This document shows, one piece after another, positions 36,857-46,600 of a stretch of 64,000 nucleotides of DNA. A program made the translations under genes and the position numbers. Under the pieces are notes generated by a model. That model saw only the letters and a program-made list of their open reading frames with translations, had not been told where the DNA came from and did no database searches. Each line of letters begins with the position of its first letter. Position 1 is the stretch's first letter. The stretch is from Promerops cafer (Eukaryota > Chordata > Aves > Passeriformes > Nectariniidae), in NCBI GenBank assembly GCA_013398275.1, contig VZSE01002180.1, forward strand, positions 187,915 through 251,914, read 5' to 3'.

Positions 36857-38325
36857 CTGCAAGTGTTGACAAACAGAAAAAAATTAAGTTTAGCTTAATG
36901 TACACCAATGCACTCTTGCTAAAGCTATATAAGGGATGATATCTAGGGTGAGAAAAAGGGAAAAGTACATTTGTTATGCTATGGCTTTCTTCAACCTATG
37001 GAACTGAAATCCATCTTTGGCTTGTACTGCTGAAGAACTTTTCTTTAACTGCACCACAAAGCTTTCCATCCTTACAACCCTAAAACCACTGAACAGCTTA
37101 CAACTACTTTTTTATACAATTAACTCCAGCAGGAGTTCTGGGATCACTAAGGAAGGGCACACTCCTCGATTTATTATGCAGACCAGTGACTTGCACCATA
37201 AGGGTCATGTGGTATGGTTTCAGACTGAAGGACACAGGGAATCAGGAGAAAGATTTAGAAATCCATTTCAAATTCTACATCATAGCATGAATTTCTCACA
37301 GAAACTGAAGTCTGCCAAAATGTTGAGAAATATAAGAAGAAGCAGCAGCAATCTGTAGCCCAACATAGTTTTTACATGGCTTACCAGTTTTCGGATCAGA
37401 GTGGAAAAGAGTTAAAAATTACGTAATTCTCACTTATGGATTCTCATAGCAGCTTCTGTTGCGTTCTGACTTAAAAATAAACCTGATAAAATCTGACAGA
37501 AGTTGCTTCACTGTAGAAAGCCTAGCAATGCAGAGCTACAGAGGAGTGCAGCAGCTTTTCCAGTTGATTTTGGAGGAGGGGAAAGGAGGATGACTCCTAT
37601 TATTAACGTTGCCTTGAGCACTATTTACATATTTAAATTAACACGTGCCTCTATAATCAGATCTAAGAGTACTTAAGCCACAACTGGTTGACTATACAGG
37701 CAACCCTGACTACAGCATGGCTATTCTGATGCGTCATCATGTTGTTATCGTTAATGACAGAAGCGTTGACACATGAAAAAGCGCCTTAGTATTTATGCGT
37801 AAGAGCGTGCCTATGGTGCAACATGATCTGAGTCCCTCCGGTCAGGTTTACAACTTCTTTACACAATAAGAACATAGCCTTGTACGTGCTTTGTGTTCTA
37901 TATTAACCCTGATACGATTTTACCCTTCCTCAGCAAAAAGTACACCGCGGACTCCGTTTAAAACACACGATTTCCTTCCCCAGGATGTCTAAAAAGAGCC
38001 ACCGCGTAAACTGAACACGTGTTTGCAGAAGTGCTGAGGAAGCAGCTCTCTCGGTGACTGAGTTCCCAGAAGAAGCGTACCGTATTTCCCTCCTTCCAGA
38101 GTGCAGCATTTGTCTGCTGCAGGCTGAAGCTCCCTCTCCTGGTCCCTACGACACCTCATCCCAAGCACCACCCCCGCCATATGCCGTGCACAGAGAAAAG
38201 AGCGGGAAGGCACACCGACTCCCTGCCGCACAGCGCCGCGTCCCCGCCCCGCTCACGGTGAGTCATAAATGCAGCAATTAAGCACTGAGTCAGCGCTGGG
38301 AGCCATGGGGGAGTCACCCCCGGCC

Positions 38326-38335
38326 GCGCATGCGC
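38326..38335. promoter_or_regulatory. NRF1 palindrome GCGCATGCGC
   Basis: A perfect 10-base match to the NRF1 consensus palindrome lies in the CpG island, downstream of both candidate EIF5 first exons (inside intron 1). NRF1 is a common activator of housekeeping and translation genes. Occupancy cannot be judged from sequence. Confidence 0.65.
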
Positions 38336-38439
38336 CACGCCGCGGGACGGGGGAGCTCCACCGCCCCCCCACGCCCCGGGCCGCCCCCCGAGTGTCCCCC
38401 GGGGCCGCCCCTGGGGAGCGGGGGCCGCGCGCCCCCCCC

Positions 38440-38461
38440 NNNNNNNNNNNNNNNNNNNNNN
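38440..38461. other. Assembly gap (22 N)
   Basis: Short run of N after a C-rich stretch in EIF5 intron 1 within the CpG island. It does not interrupt any coding exon. Confidence 0.98.
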
Positions 38462-38673
38462 ATTCTGTTGTGAGTTTTCATACTGTTTGTTTCCACCCCC
38501 ACCCCCTCCCGGCATAGCTTCTCTTCCCCCTCCCGTCAGTCCCGGACGCTTCGTTACAAAACCTCTGCAAATATCCGCCGTTCGCCGACAGCCTGAGGCC
38601 CCAGCCGAGCCCAAACCACCCTCCTGCGTTACCCCGCTGCCCTCACCCGCCCTAGCCCACTATTAATACTCAC

Positions 38674-38738
38674 CGTTTTCGTCCAATAAAGACATAAACC
38701 CAACGCTGCTCGCCCCGGGCTGCGACGAAGCCGATTGT
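38674..38738 (-). other. EIF5: Candidate alternative EIF5 first exon (1B) with TATA-like promoter
   Basis: On the minus strand a TATA-like TATAAG lies at 38770-38765. About 27 bases on, at roughly 38743-38738, is a pyrimidine-rich possible start site (CTCCTCTCAC region). An excellent donor, AACG/GTGAGT, follows at 38674. The exon contains one ATG (38695) in poor context (T at -3). Spliced to the leader acceptor at 36856, that ATG stays open into the downstream overlapping uORF. The start position is approximate. The exon is inferred from signal quality and location in the EIF5 CpG island, not from transcripts. Confidence 0.55.
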
Positions 38739-39036
38739 GAGAGGAGAACAGGGCCGAGGGGGCGCTTATATTCAGACGGAGAGGGAGGCGGAGGCGGACG
38801 CCGCAGCCTCCGGGTCCCGGCGTCCTGGGGCGGGCGGTATCACCAGGATGAGCGGTGCCGGGCAATCTGCGGGCAAGACACAATCAGAAGCATCGTTAGC
38901 GGCAGCACCTGTGAGGGAGAGGGAGGAGGAGGAGGGGGGAGAAGAGGGAAGGGGGGAGGGAGAGGCGGCGAGAGGCGCGCAGCAGAGGCAGGAGGGGCCG
39001 GCGAACGGGACCCGGCAATGGCTGCCCCGTACTCAC

Positions 39037-39060
39037 CTCTAGAATGTTCTCGCTCCGACT
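39037..39060 (-). other. EIF5: Candidate EIF5 first exon (1A), 3' end and donor
   Basis: A near-consensus donor, CTAGAG/GTGAGT, follows 39037 on the minus strand. It lies about 80 bp downstream of the nearest CCAAT box and next to a GC box (GGGGGCGGGGCC, about 39099-39110). The transcription start is not marked by a TATA box, so the 5' limit given is a guess from the usual CCAAT-to-start distance. The ATG at 39115 would be included only if transcription began right at the CCAAT box, which is unlikely. Exons 1A and 1B are probably alternatives. Confidence 0.55.
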
Positions 39061-39119
39061 GAACAACGCCAGAGCTGGGATCAATCAGCCAGCGGTGGGC
39101 CCCGCCCCCCACCATCGCT

Positions 39120-39186
39120 ATTGGCTCACCGCTCGCCTCACAGCCAAGCTATTGGCTAAAACCTTTCAGCTCCCCTCGTCTATTGG
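39120..39186 (-). promoter_or_regulatory. EIF5: Three CCAAT boxes at 31-bp spacing (NF-Y sites)
   Basis: ATTGG on the plus strand (CCAAT on the EIF5 strand) starts at 39120, 39151 and 39182, exactly 31 bp apart each time. The first two read GCCAAT, the third ACCAAT. NF-Y is known to act at CCAAT arrays spaced about three helical turns apart in CpG-type promoters. The array lies just upstream of candidate exon 1A. The 31-bp unit is not an obvious sequence duplication, because the intervening bases differ. Confidence 0.8.
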
Positions 39187-39277
39187 TGAAAGCCACTATC
39201 AATCAAGGCTTTGCCTCCCGCCCCCGTGCCCTCCCCCCGCCAGTGCCCCAAAGGACATCGCGTCTACAGCGACCGAG

Positions 39278-39287
39278 TCTCGCGAGA
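39278..39287. promoter_or_regulatory. TCTCGCGAGA promoter palindrome
   Basis: A perfect TCTCGCGAGA palindrome lies about 90 bp upstream of the CCAAT array. It is a conserved element of TATA-less, often bidirectional, vertebrate housekeeping promoters. Being palindromic, it gives no direction. Confidence 0.75.
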
Positions 39288-40467
39288 GAGCGCGGGCCGG
39301 GGGGGGCCGGGGCCGCGCGGGCCGGTGAGGCGGGGCTAAGGCTGGGGCGGAGGGCGCTCCCGGCTTCCCCCGGCCCCTCCGTCCTGCCCGGTGTGCCCAG
39401 ACACTGCCCCGGGGGCGAGCTACTCCCTGGAGGGCAGTGACCCGGTATTTGACATCTTAGCAACTATGTTACAAGTAATAATACAAATACTTTAAAGTAA
39501 TTAAGTTGCTGAATAAGTTGCGTTTTTCCTGCACAGCCGGCTTTCGGGGGGTGGGAAGGAGCCTGTTATTTAACTCCTGTGTCATAAAGGCTCAGCGTTG
39601 GGTGGCTCTGGGTGCCTGGGCTGCCTTACAAAGGATGACACAAGTGTCATATGCATGTACTCTGTTCTTAGTGGAAAATGTTGCCAGGCCTATGTATCAA
39701 TTGGGACTCTGAACGAAATCCATGTCTGGATTTATTTTCATGTAAAAAGCAAAAAACTTGCATCCCTTCTTCCCTGTTACTTGTTCTTTCCCATCTTCTT
39801 CCATCTACACTCTTCCAGTATCAAAGGAATTATATGTTTTGGGTATTTTAGAGTGTCAGTAATGTTCAAGGGGCAAAGAATTTTTTCCTGACTATATGAA
39901 TTGAGTAGGTAACCAGCTCTCTTACCCCTATAAACACTCCCCAGCAGAGCAATGCTCCTCAGTTCCTGTCACTGTCTTACTGAGTAATGTTGTAAAGCTT
40001 CTTGATGGCTCTGTGGGAGTATAGAGGAAAAGAGAGGGAGTGACAATAAAACTAGTAGTGACATTAAATAATGTTGTATACTCTAAATCTCTTCCTGCCA
40101 AAAGTTAGTTTTGATGCGTAGTTTTTCTGCCTGACTTTGATATCACATTGATGTGGTCAAAGGAGACATCCCTCTTGTTGAACCTTGAAGTACATATTGA
40201 ACATTTTTGGTCTGATATGCAGAAGAACTGCGCCCAGGAAGGCGGCTGATAAATGAGGTTTTCTTAGAAGTCATGAAAGCAGGACTACCACCACTTCCAG
40301 TAGCACACAGCAACAATAAAAAAGCTTGTTTCCTCAGCTGGAGCAACCAGATATGAATGTGCACATCTTAGTGCTTTCTATCAAAACCCTCATTTTGGCA
40401 GCTGCCCTTGCTACATGTCTCCTTTCAGTATATGGAATGGTCATTCTAGCCAGGATACTGTTGTAAA

Positions 40468-40605
40468 GCGTCATGGAATGGTTTGAGTTGGAAGAGACCT
40501 TAAAGATCATCTAATTCTAACCCCTCACTATGGGCAGGGACACCTTCCACCAGACCAGCCACATCCAACCTGGCCTTGGACACTTCCGGGGATGGAGGGT
40601 CCATC
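40468..40605 (-). mobile_element. CR1 LINE fragment, minus orientation
   Basis: The plus strand reads like the complement of a CR1 3' UTR: GGAATGGTTTGAGTTGGAAG, AGACCTTAAAGATCATCTAA, a GGGCAGGGACACCTTCCACC-like stretch, then CATCCAACCTGGCCTTGGAC and a CTTCCGGGGATGG segment. A short 3'-end fragment about 1.0 kb beyond the EIF5 CpG island. It has no coding capacity. Confidence 0.9.
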
Positions 40606-43600
40606 ATGTAAGTTTGTCTTGGACTTCACTATCCACATTTGAAAAGGGTAAAAATTCTTCAGGGTATGTTAAATGTGTCCTTTATAAATGTACAGCAGCA
40701 CTTCCTGAAACGAGAAAGAGCGTTAGGGCAAAATAAGGAAGCATCTCCTAAGTATGTGAGGCTTGGCAGTTACCACAAGGGGAAAAAAGTCATAAAAAAG
40801 TGGGAGGCAAGAAAAGCACAGCAGAAAATCCTTTGCTGTGAAACTTGCTTAAATGCCTCCTGTCTGTGGCTTTAGCTGGGTATTACAACACCTAGGGGGT
40901 TAATAAATTACGAGTGTTAAAGTATACTGTTGCCAACTCCACTTAGTGAGCTGCTGGGAAAGAGACCCTGGATTTGGTGGTATTTGACATTATGAATAAC
41001 ACTGAACCCTTGTGATTAATAGCATAAAGAAAGATAGTTTTAAAATATAGTATATAAATTGACAAAAGTTAAAGAGGTACCTTTTAAGATGGTATTTCTT
41101 CTGCAAAAAGTAGGTCTCATCCAGGTGAAGTCATGTGACATTCTCCTGGATTATGCAAATCAGACTAAAATTGTGGATTATTGACTTCATGGTGCCTAGT
41201 TGTTGATGTTTTTCCTCAGCAGAAAACTCATTAATATTAAATGTTAGTTTCCAACCATTTTTTACTGAATCTTAATATTTACAGTTTGTTCATTTTAATA
41301 TCTCATGGCATGGACAAGACAGAAAAATATTTTCTCTCCTCCCACTTTAAAATGTCACAATTTCATGAATCCTGAAGTTCATAGTTCACATTGCTTGTGT
41401 GACCTTCTAAATACAGACTGCTTGTGTACTTTGCGTTTTATTGACAGAAACTATGCAGGTTTTTGACATACTTTTGTAGATACACCATTTAAAATGACAT
41501 TAAGTTTTTCAAATGGTTTCCTGTCTAAGAATAGGAAATTTTCCACAGCTGAATTTAGGGTGCATTTCCTTATCACAGAAATGCTTCATTATTGCTGAGT
41601 TCAGCTTTGAACAAACCAAGTTTGTTCTGTGTTGCCGTAGCCGGTTTTTATTAGAAATAACCAAGAGTCAGTGACTGCGACAATGCAGCAAAATCAAAAC
41701 TCTGTTGAAATTCTTAACATATTTAAAATCTTCAGAATTTGGTTTGTAATCTGAACAGTTACAATGTGTCCTTTTAATCCCTGCTTGTCAACTTGATGTC
41801 CTGTGGTTTATTCAGTGAGTTTATCCTCTATCAGTGGTGCGGCTGGCTGCAAACATAACCCTCATTCAATGCCCTCTTGGTAACCTTGGCCTTGAAGAAT
41901 GTTTTGTCTCTGCTGTGGATGTTTTCTCCCAGTGGCTGGGTCAGAGGTCTTATTTCATCCAGTGAAGGCAAGAACATTAGCACCTGAGTAAGGGATTCCT
42001 CCTCATGCTGTCTTCACAGCTTTGGCTGTAATTTCAGGAGATGGAATGAGGGCCAAGCTTATCTATAGTTCTGTGGAATAGCAATAGCCTTTCTTCTTCC
42101 TATCTTGGCAATGTGTAGAGAAAGTTTAATTATTTACATGCCAGGTTAGAATAGGTAACCTTTGGGGAAGGGTGGGTCTGAAATCCATTGGGATTGACAC
42201 TAGACATTGATCAGTCACAAGGGCAGAAGTTAATTCTGGTATTACTGTTCAGAAGCTTCAGAGTAATTTCTGTCCAGCACCTCACTGGCCATCTGGGGGA
42301 GGTTCATTTTTTGAAATGCTTTTCTTTCCATGCTCTGTAGCACCATCATTCCTGTTGGCTATTGTTAGGAGCTCAGGAATTAGTAAACAGAGAAAAACAT
42401 GAGAGCAAGTGTGTGATGTTAGATACACATATAGCCATTATTTATGGGAGTTATTCTTGTTGCTTCTATTACTATGCAGAAATGTTAAAATCTCCCAGCT
42501 AGTGTTTGGGTCTGAGTGACCTGAAAGGACTCAGTGTCAGCTGACAACATAAGCTCTGCCCCAGATCTGGTCTTGTCACCAGTGAGGTTCCCTGTACTCT
42601 CCCTCTTTCTCTTCCAGTGTATGTCTGCCTTTACAAGGGAGTCACCTCAGCAAGGAGAGGCAAACATCTTCTCTGCAGAATATAAACCAGGGTTTGATAG
42701 CAGTGAAGTTCCTGCCTTGGAGACCTATCTTTTCTCTGTGTGTCTCAGCAGTAAGTGGAAATGCTGGTGATAGGAATCAGGGAAGCCAGGTTTTCTCAGT
42801 TTGTCTAGGTAGCAGCTTTGGCTATGGGCCTAACTGGCAACCATTACCATTACCCAGCAGTTGCATGCCTGTGGTTGGCAAATCTGCCTGCTACATTTAT
42901 ATGGTTGCTGAAAGAAGTGGATGTGGAAGATAAGGAGTCCCTGGGAATACAGCTTCCAGCTGAGAACATGCTGTCAAAGCTACCTGCCTGTTCATAATGC
43001 TCCTTAGTAACCACTGCATTTACATTTCCCTGCTTCTTGTCATAGTCAATCTTCAGACATCAAGATCTGCCTGTGCGTTAAGTTAAATCTCTCTTCCAGT
43101 ACCATTGTAGCAATCTGCACTTCTGTTTTCTTAAAGGAATTGCTCAGGCCCTCTGCAGCTGTCGTGCTTTGCCAACACCTCCACAGATTAACCCCAGTTC
43201 ATCCTTTTTCTTTGGCTTCTGATGGTCTGGCAACCAGTACTGTGATTATCACTATAGATTTCCCAGTAGATGTTAATTCTGAGTAGTAAAAAAGAGTAAT
43301 GAGTACTTACAGTTACCTTTTGGCTTTCTACTTTTCATAAGGGAAAGGTGTGTTAGCCCCTGGTATTGAGAGCCTATCTCTAAACCTCCTCCCAGTCTGG
43401 GGACACCCTGGAGATCTTAAGTGCTCTAACAGCCCTTCTCCTGTGAGCCAAAATGTGGCTGCTGATCTTGTTTCTAGGGCTCTGCACTGATGGGTGCAGC
43501 AAGTTTTGCTCATTTGTTTGCCCATTTGAGCATGGAGGAGTTTCTTTGCTGTAGAACAATACAAAGGCATTGCTGGAAGAGCTGAGCTTTGGAGGCAGTA

Positions 43601-46600
43601 CTGAGGCCCACGTAAGAATTAAGTCAGTGTTTCTGCTGGCAGATCTAGGAAGAGGATAAGGCATCCCAGATGCTTGGGCTGAAAGGAAAAGAAAAGCCAG
43701 TTTTAAAAGCAAAGGAAAATTTTATATTCTCCAAAACAAAACCTTTGAAGGTACTGCTTGTCTGGTAGGGCAGTGCTGTGCATTTGGAAACAGACAGACA
43801 CATCACATAAAATATTTTTTTCTCCTAAATCTGATTTTAAATCCCTAAGAATTGCCCCCCTTGCAACATTGAAGATATTTTGCAGGGAACTACGGGTCCT
43901 AGAGGATAACGTTGAATTTGTACATCATGGTTGAGAATTTGTTGCTTGTTTGGTATGTTTAACCAGCAGCTTGAGTACAGCTGGTGCCAGCTTCTTAATA
44001 AAAACACAGAGATTACCTTTTGTAATGAAGCAAATAATACATGACTTCCATGCAGTGCCAAAGGCTTTGAATGCTCTGGTGGCTTGCAGCTCAAATATTT
44101 ATATTAAAGTAAATTGTTTGGCAAACTACGAAACAAAGCAGGGAGAGTGGTACTTAAATAGGAAAATAGAGGCAGAATCTTTGTCCTATGGTTTGCATAT
44201 GCCAAGTGTTATGTATGTGTAGGGTATTACACAGACTAGTAGCAATATTAAAACAGCTAATAACACACGTGGTTTCCAAGAGTGGTGTAATAAATTCAGT
44301 CTGGTTTTGGCTGGTGGAGATTCTTTGAATCTCCAAAGAAGATGACTGGAAGCTGACTTGAAGCTCTAATAATGTCACACTCTACCTGTGAATGTCACTG
44401 TGTTTGGAATTATGCAGGGGGTTCAGGAACAGGTAAATGGTGCTGAAGACACAGGCAGGTGCATACTCACACACAAACACACTCACCACCATTGCATAAA
44501 TCTTGTTTTTTTAAGAAATGAGGCTAAAAATATCCTTGAATATGAATCCGGGTCAAACATGTTGTTGACTGTAAAATCTAGCATGATTTTGTTGACCTAA
44601 TGTAACTTCTGTTTCTGAGAATGACCCAGGGGACACTGAAGGGAAAATTTTTTTACAAGGCTTTTACTGCATTGAGTTGTTTCCGAAATCAGTTTTTCAA
44701 AATTCTTAAGACATACAGTTGGGCCAGTGAAGGCTCAAAGGCACAATGTAGGGTGAATTTTCCCTTGAAGCTCAAGGGTATTATTTGAAGAAAAAAATCT
44801 TAACCAATCTTATTGGTTGTTTTTGAGCTTTTTACTTGGGATCGTCTTAGGATACAAGCTTTCCTGAAACAGGCCTTTTCATAGAGTTGAAGGGATCTAA
44901 AATAAATGCTAATGATATCATGATTTGTGGCTACCACAGTCATTTGGGAAACTGTGGCAACCACAACTGAATTACATTATGTGGTAGCTGTGAACATTTT
45001 GACACTGTAATTCTTTCAGAACTTGATTTTAGGATTCCAAAATGATTGTGTGCATGTAAGTCAGATCAGATGCATAAAGCATTCTTTGGCACGTAGTCTA
45101 ATTTATACTTACTTTACCAGAGTCCTTAAGATGCCTTTTTCTTAAGCCTTATTTGCACAAGTAATTTCAAGCACAGTAGCATTTTTGCTTCAGTGCCTGA
45201 TGTCAACATGAGACATCTGAATAAGCTGCAACTTGTTGTTGTACAGGTCTCCATGCATTTTGTATCTGCTATGTCTTCTTTGCAATAAAGGACACAAAGT
45301 AGGACTTCCTAAAGTTCCTCACAACCACTCCAACCTCGTAAAAGACGAGATACTCAAAAAGTACTCTGGCTGTTTTCAGTGTTGTTTGCTGCATCTCACC
45401 CACAGTTAGTTTTTAATCATTCTCATGAATGATTTACTGTTCCCTTTCTATCATGTTACTTTTTTGTTGTTGCCTCCAGCAGACAAAAAGCTTTCAAAGG
45501 GTTCTTTAGGGCTTAATGTATTGTCTGTCCTAGATATTTGGCATGACTTATTCAGAAATGTGTAATAAATACACAGCTCCTCTCATTTCTGATTGTTTGC
45601 ACGTTTAAGACATATCCTTGTACTAGCCCTTGTGGCAAAAATTAACTCTACCCCAGCTGAAAACCAGCATAGACATTTGACAGATTAATGGATGACCAGA
45701 TGATGGATGAATAGTCTCTTCTAGATGAAGTTAGGAAGGATGTGTGGGTGCAGGTGGGATCTCGAAGGTCATGTGTAAATACATGTGAGCTCATTCAAGT
45801 CTGTGGAGATGCAGCATTTTATACCAGTGGATAATGTGCTGGTTTAACTCAGAGACTTTACTTCTGACACATCTTTCCTGGTACCGGCTTTGTGCACTTA
45901 ACCCTGATTATGGATATAATACTTCTGTCTTCAAAGACATATGCTTATAAATGGTTATTTTTTGTAAGTAGATATCAAGTTCTTTTGATTGGTTGCACCT
46001 AACACGGCTAAAGAAAGCCTTTACCTTCCCTGCTTGCTTTTTTTTTTCCTTGGTGCACTGACACAAGAAGTACTGTGATGAGGGGTTTTGAGAGTTTAGT
46101 CTGTCTGCTTTGACAGTAAGTCTCTGCGTGGGTCTATGTGCTCTGAAGGATGTTTACTAGTAGACATTTGATAAAGCTTCTTTTTATTTTATAGATAATG
46201 AATTGTGAATCACAGTGCCACTGCTGCTTCCACAGAGACTTACAGTAAAGAGCTGAGTCATACAGATGAAGCCTGAAATTTCTTCTCTCACAGATGTGAT
46301 GGAGTCTCACTGAGTTCCTTTGAAGAGCTAGTCCTGAGCTAGTGAGTTCTGCACCCTGAAAAACATTTGGGTGGGCAGGAGGGTAAACAGCTTGTCCCCT
46401 GCACCTTGTCCATCTCTGTGCTAACTCTGGTGCTCAGGAGGCATGTGCTGGGATGTGTGCAGGCAGATTGCTCACAGCTCACTCACATCCTGGAGCAGCA
46501 GGGAATCAGGCAAAGTAGTGGTGAGCTGCCAAGTCTCAGCCTGCTGGCCAGGTTGCTTGAGAGTCAGCACAAACCTGCTATAGAGTGAGCCACTCAGGAC

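Larger units (their letters stand above)
36857..38673 (-). other. EIF5: EIF5 5' UTR intron
   Basis: The span between candidate exon 1B and the leader exon. The half nearest the acceptor is AT-leaning and the other half is CpG-island sequence. I see no snoRNA boxes or coding exon in it. A TGATGCGTCATCA word at 37727-37739 resembles an ATF/CREB-type site. Confidence 0.6.
38150..39440. promoter_or_regulatory. EIF5: EIF5 CpG-island promoter
   Basis: A dense GC- and CpG-rich block surrounds both candidate first exons and extends into intron 1, interrupted by a 22-base gap (38440-38461). Elements seen: three CCAAT boxes on the EIF5 strand, GC boxes, a TATA-like site at 38765-38770, TCTCGCGAGA at 39278-39287, an NRF1 palindrome GCGCATGCGC at 38326-38335, and two TGAGTCA (AP-1 type) sites at 38259-38265 and 38286-38292. 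This fits a broadly expressed translation-factor gene. The part beyond 39240 could also drive divergent plus-strand transcription, but I see no coding exon there. Confidence 0.88.

Noticed and set aside
38844..38908. Possible extra EIF5 leader exons (acceptors at 38908 and 38866, weak donor at 38844)
   Set aside because: The acceptors are plausible but the donor GTGATA is weak and the implied exon is only 23 nt. It could not be supported without transcripts.
38840..39115. 91-codon minus-strand frame beginning at the ATG at 39115 and crossing the exon 1A donor
   Set aside because: Its ATG abuts the proximal CCAAT box and so is probably upstream of the transcription start; the frame also reads through a strong splice donor.
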